A stretch of DNA of 20,257 bases, taken from contig JAKAAI010000030.1 of the NCBI GenBank assembly GCA_021797055.1, forward strand, positions 1-20,257. The letters are read 5' to 3'. The notes under the pieces are model-generated. The model worked only from the letters and a program-made list of their open reading frames with translations. It searched no databases and was not told where the DNA came from. This DNA comes from Thermoplasmata archaeon. Its GTDB lineage: Archaea; Thermoplasmatota; Thermoplasmata; Thermoplasmatales; Thermoplasmataceae. Below are positions 5,668 through 13,987 of this stretch, piece by piece (position 1 is the first letter of the stretch; every line of letters starts with the position of its first letter). The position numbers were made by a program, and so were the translations under genes.

Positions 5668-7545
5668 ATGGCCAACCGTCAGTATTCGATATCAGAGGGA
5701 AAAGAGATATCAATATCAGAATTTTTTGAGAAAAACAGACACATTTTGGGTTTCGATTCACCACAAAAGGCCTTGTATATGATAGTTAAGGAAGCTCTGG
5801 ACAACTCTCTTGATGCGTGCGAAGAGCATCAGATAATTCCAGAGATCAGGGTAAGTGTAAAAAAACTGGACCTGGATGAATTTGAGGTCACGATCGAGGA
5901 TAACGGACCTGGGATAGACAGGAAAGAAGTCCCAAAAGTTTTTGGTCAGCTTCTCTATGGTTCCAGGTTTCACTCTTTCAAACAATCAAGGGGCCAGCAG
6001 GGGATTGGTATAACAGCTGCTGTACTGTACGCTCAGATCACAACCGGAAAGGAGGCATTTATCAGGACAAGGAAGATTGGTGAGGAGGTTGCGTTTGATT
6101 TTCGTCTTTCCATTAACATAAAGGAGAACAGGGCAAAAATAATAGAAGAAAAACCATCTATCTGGGAAGTACCCCATGGTACTGTAATAACGCTTCATGC
6201 CAAGGGCAAGTACCAGGTTGGAAAACAGTCGATATTTGAATACCTGAAGGAAACTGCGACCGTGAACCCAAATATGAGCCTGAAATTTGAGGACCCGGAC
6301 GGAAAGATATTCCACTTTAAGAGGGTCGTGGATTATCCATCTGTTCCAGCAAGATCGATCAAACCATATCCACAGGGACTTGAACCCGGAGAGATAATTG
6401 CCATGGCACATGAATCAACAGCCTCTTCCATATCTGGTTTTCTTGCTAATGACTTCAGCAGGATAAGCAAAAATTCTGCGGAAGAAATATGTACAATTGC
6501 TAATGTGGACAAGAATAAGAAACCGGCAGATCTGACTCTTAACGATGTGAAGAATATTAGATCCTCACTTGACAAGATCAAGATCCTGCCTCCGTCCCCT
6601 GAATGCTTGTCACCGCTTGGTGAGGAGTTTATCAGAAAGGGATTGAGGAATATATATGATGAACTTCACCCTGCATTTTATTCCAAACCTGTTATGCGTT
6701 CAGTTTCAACCTATAATGGGAATCCTTTTTCGGTTGAGGTTGGTCTTGTATATGGTGGCGATCTGCCTCAGGATGAACTGGTGAGAATTGTACGCTATGC
6801 CAATAAGGTTCCACTTCTTTACCAGCCTGGTGCCTGCGCCACAACAAAGGCAGTTTCTGAAATAGACTGGAGGTCTTATGGGCTGGATCAGAGAAATGGA
6901 ACTGGGGTACCATTCGGACCGATGATCCTTTTCATACATGTTTTCGGAATCAGGATTCCATATACTTCAGAATCAAAGGAGGCAATTGCCACAGTTCAGG
7001 AGATCTCAGAAGAGATTAAGGCTGCTCTCAAGACTGCGGCTAGAACCGTTAAAAGCTTCCTGAATAAGAGGGAAAAGAGGAAAAAGATCAGTGAAAAATT
7101 CAGGCTTGTCAGCACAATTATTCCTGAAATATCTGACAAGGCAAGTGCTATAACCGGTCTGGAACGCGTTCCAATTGAACCAGTGCTTTCAAAGGTTGCG
7201 AATGTTGTCTTCATAAATGAAACCCTTGAACCGAAAGAGGATGGAATTGATGTTAGTCTTTCAGTACATAACTTTACAGCTCTACCAAGAACGTTTGAAA
7301 TAATTGCAGATCCTCCAGTCGGCGATCTTGTTGGATCAGAAAAGGAGTTCAGGATAGAGGGACTTAAGCCTGCTGAGAGAGCTGTATTCACATTCAGGCT
7401 CAAAATCGAAGCTGGCAGATATCCTGGAACCGATTATTACTTCAGGGGAATTGATCCTGTATATGTGAATGGTGCAGAACCGCTTCCGGGTGACTGGAAT
7501 ATACAGAAGACCGATGTTGAAGAGGTGACTGAAGATGCCGAATGA
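5668..7545 (+). CDS. top6B: DNA topoisomerase VI subunit B
   Basis: ATPase subunit of the type IIB topoisomerase that relaxes and decatenates DNA together with subunit A. Domains in order: a GHKL ATPase (about 15-230) with catalytic Glu42 and Asn46 (KEALDNSLDAC), IEDNGPG at 76-82 and the ATP lid SRGQQGIGIT at 107-116; an H2TH region (about 265-305); the transducer (about 310-470) with the switch lysine in TSESKEA (about Lys437); and a C-terminal beta-rich stretch (about 515-600) like the Ig-fold of the Methanosarcina enzyme. At 625 residues it is longer than the crenarchaeal form (about 530). The stop overlaps top6A by 11 bases. Confidence 0.97.
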   Translation: MANRQYSISEGKEISISEFFEKNRHILGFDSPQKALYMIVKEALDNSLDACEEHQIIPEIRVSVKKLDLDEFEVTIEDNGPGIDRKEVPKVFGQLLYGSRFHSFKQSRGQQGIGITAAVLYAQITTGKEAFIRTRKIGEEVAFDFRLSINIKENRAKIIEEKPSIWEVPHGTVITLHAKGKYQVGKQSIFEYLKETATVNPNMSLKFEDPDGKIFHFKRVVDYPSVPARSIKPYPQGLEPGEIIAMAHESTASSISGFLANDFSRISKNSAEEICTIANVDKNKKPADLTLNDVKNIRSSLDKIKILPPSPECLSPLGEEFIRKGLRNIYDELHPAFYSKPVMRSVSTYNGNPFSVEVGLVYGGDLPQDELVRIVRYANKVPLLYQPGACATTKAVSEIDWRSYGLDQRNGTGVPFGPMILFIHVFGIRIPYTSESKEAIATVQEISEEIKAALKTAARTVKSFLNKREKRKKISEKFRLVSTIIPEISDKASAITGLERVPIEPVLSKVANVVFINETLEPKEDGIDVSLSVHNFTALPRTFEIIADPPVGDLVGSEKEFRIEGLKPAERAVFTFRLKIEAGRYPGTDYYFRGIDPVYVNGAEPLPGDWNIQKTDVEEVTEDAE

Positions 7546-8635
7546 GTCCACTCCTTCAACGGATAAGAGACTGATTGAACTTGCAAGATCCGTTTACGAA
7601 TCGCTGAAATCCGGAGAAGTTCCCGAAATTATAATGCCGTCCAGGAACAGGGACAACATCGTCCTGGATCCAATGTATTCTGTCTGGAGATACGGTGAAT
7701 CAAGGGTGACGAGAAGCGCAAAATATGTTGATGGTGCTGAATACATCCTTAAATCACTGTACATGATTGAATTCATTCTAGAGATGATAAAAGGATCAAA
7801 GACCTCTACGCTCAGAGAGATGTATTACATATCTGAAGGGTGGAAAAACGGAAAGTTTGGAACACAGGATGAATCTGATATCATGGCAGAGGATCTTGAG
7901 GTAATAACATCATTGATGAGGGAAGATTTCCGGCTCAGGCCTGAAGAAAACGGGGCATCCGTCATTGGTAACCTCACAATAGAGGAAAAGAACAGGAAAG
8001 GGGAGTTCAAGAAGATAAACTGCAAGGATGATGTTGGCGAGGGAGGTTACAATATACCATACAATGTGGATCAGGAAAAGCTCAAGATAGATTCGTCAGA
8101 TGCAGACTTTGTTCTTGCAATTGAAACCGGAGGTATGTTTGACCGACTAGTTGAGAACGGTTTCGACGAAAGGTTCCGATCCATTTTGGTGCACCTGAAA
8201 GGGCAGCCGGCAAGGAGCACGAGAAGATTGCTTAAAAGGCTGAATGAGGAACAGCATCTTCCTGTATATGTTTTTACAGACGGCGATCCATGGTCTTTCA
8301 GGATATTTGCATCTGTGGCATATGGTGCCATCAAGACTGCCCATATTTCACAGCATCTTGCGGTTCCGACTGCACAGTTCATAGGAATAACGGCAAGCGA
8401 CATAATGAACTATGATCTGCCGACGGATGTTCTCACGGACAAGGATCAACAGGCACTTCAGGCAGAACTTAAGGATCCGAGGTTCATGAATGATTTCTGG
8501 AAATCCGAGATAGAAGCTATGCTCAAAATGAACAAGAAAGCAGAGCAGCAGGCACTGGCAAAATACGGCCTTGATTTTGTGACCGATAAGTATCTTCCCG
8601 ACAAGCTTACAGGGACAGCAGACCCCGGTGATTGA
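7535..8635 (+). CDS. top6A: DNA topoisomerase VI subunit A (Spo11 homologue)
   Basis: Cleavage subunit of topoisomerase VI. The winged-helix (5Y-CAP) domain contains TLREMYYIS, where Tyr98 is the likely nucleophile that joins to the 5' end of the broken strand. The Toprim domain provides metal ligands Glu197 (AIETGG) and the DxD pair Asp249/Asp251 (VFTDGDPW). At 366 residues the protein is of normal length. It starts inside the end of top6B, which argues for equal synthesis of the two subunits by translational coupling. All key residues are present, so it should be active. Confidence 0.97.
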   Translation: MPNESTPSTDKRLIELARSVYESLKSGEVPEIIMPSRNRDNIVLDPMYSVWRYGESRVTRSAKYVDGAEYILKSLYMIEFILEMIKGSKTSTLREMYYISEGWKNGKFGTQDESDIMAEDLEVITSLMREDFRLRPEENGASVIGNLTIEEKNRKGEFKKINCKDDVGEGGYNIPYNVDQEKLKIDSSDADFVLAIETGGMFDRLVENGFDERFRSILVHLKGQPARSTRRLLKRLNEEQHLPVYVFTDGDPWSFRIFASVAYGAIKTAHISQHLAVPTAQFIGITASDIMNYDLPTDVLTDKDQQALQAELKDPRFMNDFWKSEIEAMLKMNKKAEQQALAKYGLDFVTDKYLPDKLTGTADPGD

Positions 8636-8638
8636 AGA

Positions 8639-9424
8639 ATGAAAGTATCGGTTGCGCAGATGGTTTCATCGAGCGATGTTGACGAGAATATCAAGGCAAC
8701 CATTAATTTAGCCGAAAGAGCTATATCTGAGGATTCAGATCTTATCGTTTACCCGGAATATCAGCTCTATCTGCCGGATTATTCTGATCGCGAAGGTGCT
8801 TTTAAGGCTGCAAAATTATTGCACGAGAGAATATCTTCTCTTGTCAAAGATCTGAAGATACCATCAATGATCAATTATCCCGAGGTATCTGGTGATTCAA
8901 TATATAATACATCCTCACTTGTTAAAGACGGAAAGATAGTGTGGTCCTATCGCAAGACTCACCTGTTTGATGCTTTCGAGTACAGTGAATCCAATATTTA
9001 TGCAAGAGGAAATAATCTTCCATCTGTTTATTCTTTTGGCAATGCATCCATATCGTCGATTATCTGCTATGATCTGAGGTTTCCTGAGCTTGCCAGGATC
9101 ATAGCTGGCAATGGCGCACAGATAATGATAGTTCAGGCAGGCTGGTTCAGAGGAGCGTTGAAAACAACTCAATGGAGGACACTGTTAAGAAGCAGGGCTA
9201 TAGAAAACGGACTCTTTGTTCTGGGGTCAGCCCAGGGAGGACCAGAATTTACCGGACACTCAGTTGTAGTGCACCCGAATGGTTCTGTCCTGACAGAATG
9301 TGGGAAAGGGGAGCATCTCCTGAATTGCGAAATAGATATTTCTGAATCTTATGGATATAGAAAAAAATCGCATGTATTATCCGCAAGGAGAACCGATATT
9401 TATGAAGTTAAAGAGAAGCAATAG
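8639..9424 (+). CDS. Carbon-nitrogen hydrolase (nitrilase superfamily, omega-amidase-like)
   Basis: A 261-residue amidase of the nitrilase superfamily, which hydrolyses carbon-nitrogen bonds in amides. The Glu-Lys-Cys triad is visible: Glu40 in VYPEY, Lys106 in YRKTHLFD and Cys143 in IICYDLRFPE. YRKTHLFD with CYDLRFPE is seen in Nit1/Nit2 and omega-amidase-like members, so the substrate may be an omega-amide of a ketoacid or a deaminated thiol compound; this is not decided by the sequence. It starts 3 bases after top6A and probably shares its transcript. Its last 17 bases overlap the end of otsB on the other strand. Confidence 0.9.
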   Translation: MKVSVAQMVSSSDVDENIKATINLAERAISEDSDLIVYPEYQLYLPDYSDREGAFKAAKLLHERISSLVKDLKIPSMINYPEVSGDSIYNTSSLVKDGKIVWSYRKTHLFDAFEYSESNIYARGNNLPSVYSFGNASISSIICYDLRFPELARIIAGNGAQIMIVQAGWFRGALKTTQWRTLLRSRAIENGLFVLGSAQGGPEFTGHSVVVHPNGSVLTECGKGEHLLNCEIDISESYGYRKKSHVLSARRTDIYEVKEKQ

Positions 9425-10097
9425 CTTTCAGTACTTTTAGCATTTCGTCCGGATCTTCAAGCCTGTATTTTGCCGCCGTCTCTTCTTTCCCGACTTTGAT
9501 TGTAATATCCAGAGGATATTCCATGAAAGCATCTTCATCTGTCTTATCATCGCCTGCAATCAGCAGCGGTCTGTCATCGGCATGCTTACTTATGGCTATT
9601 CCCTTATTTATCCCGGGTATTCTTAGTTCCACAATCCTCTTTCCATTATACACAGGCATCCCTGTCCTTTTGGATAAAAGTTCAACTTCAGAGAGGAGAG
9701 CAGGAAGTAACCCCTGGTCCATCAGCCCATAGTGAAAGAGAAAGTTTCCATCCTTGTTGTATAATCTGAGCCCGGGGTATCTGGAGAGCATATCTGGACC
9801 TGATTTTTCGATCTGGTTGCAGATATTTCTGTATTTTCTGAAATCTGGCACGTTATATTTTATTCCTTCAGGTGTTGACTCGACGGCTCCATGTAGTGCT
9901 ATAAAATTATATTCCCTTCCAAGAAAAGATACGATCTCTTTCAGTGACCTGCCTGTGACTATCCACATTTCATATTTTGCTTTCAAGGCATTGAGAGCTG
10001 AGAATACATCTGCGTCAGGAACAGCATCTTCCGGATTCATTCTTATTGATACAAGGGTACCATCGTAGTCAAGGAAAAGAATCGGTTTTTTGTCCAT
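9408..10097 (-). CDS. otsB: Trehalose-6-phosphate phosphatase
   Basis: HAD-superfamily phosphatase that removes the phosphate from trehalose-6-phosphate. From the ATG at 10097 it is 229 residues, close to the about 239-residue Thermoplasma enzyme, which also begins almost directly at the catalytic loop. Motif I is LDYDGTL with nucleophile Asp10 and acid/base Asp12. Motif II is IVTGRS, and motif III is AGDDKTDEDAF. ELRIPGINKG matches the substrate-side block of the family. An AGGA sits 6 bases before this ATG. Upstream alternatives are a TTG at 10124 and an ATG at 10205; the latter would overlap otsA by 92 bases and seems wrong. Confidence 0.93.
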   Translation of the reverse strand: MDKKPILFLDYDGTLVSIRMNPEDAVPDADVFSALNALKAKYEMWIVTGRSLKEIVSFLGREYNFIALHGAVESTPEGIKYNVPDFRKYRNICNQIEKSGPDMLSRYPGLRLYNKDGNFLFHYGLMDQGLLPALLSEVELLSKRTGMPVYNGKRIVELRIPGINKGIAISKHADDRPLLIAGDDKTDEDAFMEYPLDITIKVGKEETAAKYRLEDPDEMLKVLKAIASL

Positions 10098-10113
10098 TAT
10101 CTTCCTGAATGCA

Positions 10114-11478
10114 TCAATTATCAACGAGACCTGATGTTGAAAACGTATCACCCACCCATCTTTTAGTGATCTCCTTCTCAATCCTGCCCAACCACCATGC
10201 GACATTCTTCTTAGATACAGTTGCCTTTAGGTCAGCCAGCCTTCTCTTTCGCTCTTCGGGATCCATGAATAAAGCGGCATAGATGTTATCGGCCATTTCC
10301 ACGATATTATAAGGATTCACAAGAAGAGCACTCTGCAGATCATAACTTGCGCCTGCAAATCTTGAAAGAACCAGAACTCCATCACTTGAAGCCGCGACAA
10401 ATTCCTTTGAAACGAGATTCAGGCCATCCATCAGAGGGGTTATCAGTGCTACATCCGCATTTCTGTAATTCGCCTTCAGGGCAGCATCTGAAACCTTGCG
10501 GTACATATAGACTATTGGCATCCAGTCGATGTTGCCATACTTTCCATTGACCCTGCCGATGTTCATTTCCAGATCGCGCTTCATTGCGACATAATCACCC
10601 ACCGTGGTTCTGGATGGTGTTACCATCATAATGTAACTGAACTTACCCTCGAGTTCCGGGTGCTTATGTAGCAGCAGGTCAATAGCCAGTATCCGATTTT
10701 TCAATCCCTTTGTGTAATCCAGGCGATCCACCGAGAATATGATCTTCCTGTTCTCTTTTTGCTTTCTTGGCTTCTCCTCTTTGCCCATCGAAGAATAATA
10801 CTGATCATCTATGCCTAGGGGAATTGCAACCACCCGACTCTTGATGTTTGAAGCAGAACCAAATATCTGTTCCTGTGTTTCGATAAAGTTCCTTGTGTAT
10901 AGCTCAGTGTGGAAACTTATCAGATCGCTGCTGGAGAGAGATTCCTGTATCTCAGCAGACTCAGGAAGGATTGCAAAGAATTCACCTGCAACCCAGGGGA
11001 TGTGCCATGTCGTGGTAACGAATGCTTCAGGTTTAGCCTTTTTAATCATGCCGGGCACAAGGGATAACTGATAGTCATGGACCCAGATGATATTTGATGG
11101 TTTATAATATTTCAGAATGGTTTCCGCGAATTTTTTATTGACTGAATAATAGTCATGGTATGACCTGTTGTCGGTCTTGATCTTATCCCTGAAATAGTGA
11201 AACAGGGGCCATAGCGTTCCGTTGCTGTAATCATCATAAAATCCGCGTTTCTCATTTTTCCCAAGTGTTATTCTTGCTATCTTGTAACCATCATAATCCT
11301 CGAAAGAATGCTCATGATCTAAGGTGCCGTCGCCCCAGCACACCCATATTCCGCCCGAGGTCTGCATGAGCCGTTTCAACCCCGTCGCAACGCCACCTAT
11401 ATTCTGTCTGATAACATCCTTCCCCTCTATCCTGTCGTGTGAAAATGGGGATCTGGCGGTTGCAATTATATACTTCAT
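10114..11478 (-). CDS. otsA: Trehalose-6-phosphate synthase (glycosyltransferase family 20)
   Basis: Joins glucose from a nucleotide sugar to glucose-6-phosphate, giving trehalose-6-phosphate. At 454 residues it is a full GT20 enzyme with two Rossmann-like domains. It carries the glycine-rich loop NIGGVATGL (26-34) near the N-terminus, IWVHDYQL with Asp135, WHIPW with His159, the donor-phosphate site VDRLDYTKGL (Arg252, Lys257 region), and DGLNLVSKEFVA (351-362) that holds the nucleotide ribose. It is the first gene of the otsA-otsB pair; otsB follows after about 16 bases. Trehalose would serve as a protectant against heat, salt or acid stress. Confidence 0.96.
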   Translation of the reverse strand: MKYIIATARSPFSHDRIEGKDVIRQNIGGVATGLKRLMQTSGGIWVCWGDGTLDHEHSFEDYDGYKIARITLGKNEKRGFYDDYSNGTLWPLFHYFRDKIKTDNRSYHDYYSVNKKFAETILKYYKPSNIIWVHDYQLSLVPGMIKKAKPEAFVTTTWHIPWVAGEFFAILPESAEIQESLSSSDLISFHTELYTRNFIETQEQIFGSASNIKSRVVAIPLGIDDQYYSSMGKEEKPRKQKENRKIIFSVDRLDYTKGLKNRILAIDLLLHKHPELEGKFSYIMMVTPSRTTVGDYVAMKRDLEMNIGRVNGKYGNIDWMPIVYMYRKVSDAALKANYRNADVALITPLMDGLNLVSKEFVAASSDGVLVLSRFAGASYDLQSALLVNPYNIVEMADNIYAALFMDPEERKRRLADLKATVSKKNVAWWLGRIEKEITKRWVGDTFSTSGLVDN

Positions 11479-11496
11479 GCTTTTGTATAGTCAGAT

Positions 11497-11508
11497 CATA
11501 TTTAATTT
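11497..11508 (-). promoter_or_regulatory. TATA-like element for otsA
   Basis: On the minus strand this reads AAATTAAATATG, centred about 25 bases before the otsA ATG at 11478. No Shine-Dalgarno is seen, consistent with a leaderless otsA mRNA. Confidence 0.45.
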
Positions 11509-11520
11509 GTCACCCTTGTT

Positions 11521-11549
11521 GCTATAATGTCTTTACCAGACATATAAGC
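11521..11549. promoter_or_regulatory. Imperfect inverted repeat in the otsA/cupredoxin divergent promoter
   Basis: Left arm GCTATAATGTCT (11521-11532), 5-base spacer, right arm AGACATATAAGC (11538-11549). The right arm's reverse complement matches the left arm at 9 of 12 positions, including a perfect ATGTCT/AGACAT core. It covers the TATA-like CATATAAG (11541-11548) of the plus-strand gene, so a protein bound here could block or direct transcription. This is a candidate operator only. Confidence 0.4.
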
Positions 11550-11576
11550 TATAGATCTTATGCTTTAAGTTATAAT

Positions 11577-12254
11577 ATGGTTCTGATAACAATGAAGATA
11601 ACAGACAATATAACATTGATTGTAACAGTCGCACTAGTTGTTGCGGCTGGAATGGGCATAGGCTTTATGGTAACGAACAGTGCGGCAAACAACCACCCAT
11701 CGGGAAGTTCCTCTGCATATGACCTGAACCTGGTAATCACCACGAATAATTTCTTCAATAATGCAACCGGGGATCAACCTGCGTATTATGTCCTTGGAAG
11801 CAACGGTCTGGTTTCATCAGCAAACATAAGTATTCCAGCATTCACCCAGATTGATCTGACGATTTTCAACTATGATAATGGAAATGGCAGCCTATATTCC
11901 CCACAATACGCAAATGTGACCGGAACTGTTGGGAACACTGAAACCTATTTCAATAACACTTTGATGAATTCAACAGACGCAACCAGCAGTATCAACATAA
12001 ACGGTTCAATAACGACTCATAATGTCAACCCTGCTCTCATAGCACATACATTTACTATACTGAATGCCCAGGGTGTTCCTATTGTTAACATACCGGTACC
12101 TGTTTCAAGCATAGTGCATGCTGTTTTTTACATAAACCAGACTGGATCGTTTACATGGCAGTGTGAAGTAAGCTGCGGTTCCGGGCCCACTGGATGGGAT
12201 GGCGCAATGGCAACTCCTGGATGGATGACCGGTTTTGTCAATGTGACCCTCTAA
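11577..12254 (+). CDS. Membrane-anchored cupredoxin-like (sulfocyanin/CuA-like) protein
   Basis: A 225-residue protein with an N-terminal membrane anchor (about residues 12-33), a Ser/Asn-rich linker, and a beta-rich outer domain ending in a cupredoxin-type copper site. His157 in AHTFTI fits the first ligand. The C-terminal loop WQCEVSCG gives Cys196 and Cys200, followed by Met211 and Met217 and FVNVTL. Such proteins carry electrons in the respiratory chains of acidophilic archaea. The His usually found between the Cys and the Met is absent here, so the copper centre type is uncertain. The start at 11577 was chosen from a TATA element about 30 bases upstream; ATG 11592 is an alternative. Longer upstream starts would run through the promoter and into otsA. 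Confidence 0.75.
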   Translation: MVLITMKITDNITLIVTVALVVAAGMGIGFMVTNSAANNHPSGSSSAYDLNLVITTNNFFNNATGDQPAYYVLGSNGLVSSANISIPAFTQIDLTIFNYDNGNGSLYSPQYANVTGTVGNTETYFNNTLMNSTDATSSININGSITTHNVNPALIAHTFTILNAQGVPIVNIPVPVSSIVHAVFYINQTGSFTWQCEVSCGSGPTGWDGAMATPGWMTGFVNVTL

Positions 12255-12293
12255 TTTTCCAAATATTTTTTACTTATACAGGGATGACTGTTT

Positions 12294-13268
12294 ATGCAAA
12301 GAAACAAGATATCGGTGATAGGTGCAGGTAATGTTGGTGCTTCAGTTGCACAGGCTCTTGCTATAGAGAAGCTCGGGGACATTTTCCTCTTTGATGTGGT
12401 AGATGGTATTCCGGAGGGAAAAGCACTGGATATTCAGGAAGGCGCTCCCCACTGGGGTTTTGATCTCCAGATAAAGGGATTCACAACGACAAATCCCAAG
12501 GTCTATGAAAACCTGAAGGGATCAGATGTTGTTGTCATAACAGCAGGCCTTGCAAGAAAGCCAGGCATGTCAAGGGATGATCTTTTAGCAAAGAACGTCG
12601 AAATATTATCATCAGTGAGCAAGAGTATAAAGGAATACTGTCCGGAGGCAAGAATAGTTGTGGTCACAAACCCGGCTGATGTTATGGCTTATGCAGTGCA
12701 GAAAGTCACCGGGATAAAACCGGAAAGGATAATAGGTCTCGGCGGTTCTTTGGACAGTTCCAGGTTCAGGACATTTCTATCGATGGAACTTGGTGTCTCT
12801 GTCAAGGATATCAATGCATTCGTCATTGGAGGTCACGGAGATGATATGGTTCCTTTTATCAGGTATTCGAGCGCTGGCGGGATACCGATTGAAAGATTGC
12901 TATCCAAAGAAAGGATTGATGCCATTGTTAAGAGGACCAGATTTGGTGGAGGAGAGATCGTAGACCTTCTGAAAAGTGGTTCTGCTTATTACGCCCCTGC
13001 AATCTCCATTACGGCAATGGTGAGATCGATATTGCACGATGAGAAACGCATTATCCCGAGCGCTGCTTATCTCACTGGGAAGCATGCTGAGTATTATGGT
13101 GCTTCTGGAATATTCATAGGTCTGCCTATAAAGATCGGTTCTAACGGGGTTGAAGAGATTTATGATATTGATTTCAAGCCTGATGAACTTGAGCTCTGGA
13201 AGAAAACAGTAGCAAGCGTGAAATCTGGGTGCGCCAAGGTTGATGAATTTTTGAAGGGCGCCAAATAA
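12294..13268 (+). CDS. mdh: Malate dehydrogenase (NAD-dependent, LDH-like type)
   Basis: Interconverts malate and oxaloacetate in the citric acid cycle. The 324 residues include the nucleotide loop VIGAGNVGAS (8-17), Asp34 that favours NAD over NADP, and the active-site loop GLARKPGMSRDDLL. There Arg88 is the residue that selects malate over lactate, where lactate dehydrogenases have Gln, and Arg94 binds substrate. VVTNPAD has Asn126, GSLDSSRFR has Asp154 and Arg157, and catalytic His181 lies in GGHGDDMVPF. All residues needed for activity are present. It lies 39 bases after the cupredoxin gene, with T-runs between them, so co-transcription is uncertain. It converges on queC with a 23-base gap. 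Confidence 0.97.
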   Translation: MQRNKISVIGAGNVGASVAQALAIEKLGDIFLFDVVDGIPEGKALDIQEGAPHWGFDLQIKGFTTTNPKVYENLKGSDVVVITAGLARKPGMSRDDLLAKNVEILSSVSKSIKEYCPEARIVVVTNPADVMAYAVQKVTGIKPERIIGLGGSLDSSRFRTFLSMELGVSVKDINAFVIGGHGDDMVPFIRYSSAGGIPIERLLSKERIDAIVKRTRFGGGEIVDLLKSGSAYYAPAISITAMVRSILHDEKRIIPSAAYLTGKHAEYYGASGIFIGLPIKIGSNGVEEIYDIDFKPDELELWKKTVASVKSGCAKVDEFLKGAK

Positions 13269-13291
13269 TAATACTTTAATTCCCGAATATC

Positions 13292-13987
13292 TCATCTTTT
13301 CAAAAATTTCTTATAAAAATCAGGATAGTATTCGTACTCTATTCTATCCGGTATCCCGGCATCTGCAAAACCCTTGAGTCGAATATAGCATGAGTCACAT
13401 TTGCCACATGCCTTTTTTCCTCCCCTGTAGCAGGAGGTGGTAAGTTCAATAGGAGCTTGAAGATTCACAGCGAGTTTCACTATTTCTGACTTTGACATGT
13501 TTTGAAGCGGAACCTTTATATTGAAACCTTTCTCGATGCCCATTTTCGTGCCGGATGAAAGAGCCCTGACCATTGCGACATAAAATTCAGGCCTGCAGTC
13601 GGGATAACCGGAATAATCAATTGCATTGGCCCCTATGAACAGTTTGTTAGATCCAATTGTTTCAGCAAATGATGCAGCTATGGATAAGAATATGATATTC
13701 CTTCCTGGAATATATGTTACAGGTATGTTCCCATCATCAGTATGATCAGGTACATCGATGTCTGATGTCAGGGCACTTCCACCAATTTGCCTTAGGTCAA
13801 TTTTAAATATTTTCTGCTTAACACCAGCTTTTTTCGCTATTAATTTACTTGCTTCTATTTCTCTGGAATGCCGTTGCCCATAATCGAAAGTGAATGCAGT
13901 TATATCATAGCCCTGATCTATGGCATAATACAAAACTGTGGTTGAGTCAAGACCCCCTGATAGAAGAGAAACAGCTATATCATTCAT
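13292..13987 (-). CDS. queC: 7-cyano-7-deazaguanine synthase QueC
   Basis: Converts 7-carboxy-7-deazaguanine to preQ0 with ATP and ammonia. In archaea preQ0 goes into archaeosine of tRNA. The 231 residues show the PP-loop SGGLDST (10-16), FDYGQRH (about 34-40), YIPGRNIIF (92-100), the DYSGYPDCRPEF block (124-135), and four zinc cysteines C186, C194, C197 and C200 (SCYRGGKKACGKCDSC). It overlaps queD by 8 bases and is translated after it. The queE step and the tRNA transglycosylase are not in the window. Confidence 0.97.
   Translation of the reverse strand: MNDIAVSLLSGGLDSTTVLYYAIDQGYDITAFTFDYGQRHSREIEASKLIAKKAGVKQKIFKIDLRQIGGSALTSDIDVPDHTDDGNIPVTYIPGRNIIFLSIAASFAETIGSNKLFIGANAIDYSGYPDCRPEFYVAMVRALSSGTKMGIEKGFNIKVPLQNMSKSEIVKLAVNLQAPIELTTSCYRGGKKACGKCDSCYIRLKGFADAGIPDRIEYEYYPDFYKKFLKR

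Noticed and set aside
5986..6411. Minus-strand ORF of 141 codons over top6B
   Set aside because: It is an antisense shadow of the ATPase domain, with Trp/Tyr/Cys-rich composition typical of such frames.
10098..10205. Longer otsB start at 10205
   Set aside because: It would overlap otsA by 92 bases and add residues that the Thermoplasma enzyme lacks; the family starts almost at the DYDGTL loop.
11439..11576. N-terminal extension of the cupredoxin gene from an upstream ATG
   Set aside because: The extension overlaps the start of otsA on the other strand and runs through the divergent promoter; the membrane anchor makes sense only from 11577 or 11592.
12900..13295. Minus-strand ORF of 131 codons over the end of mdh
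   Set aside because: It is antisense to the malate dehydrogenase C-terminal domain and has no recognisable pattern.
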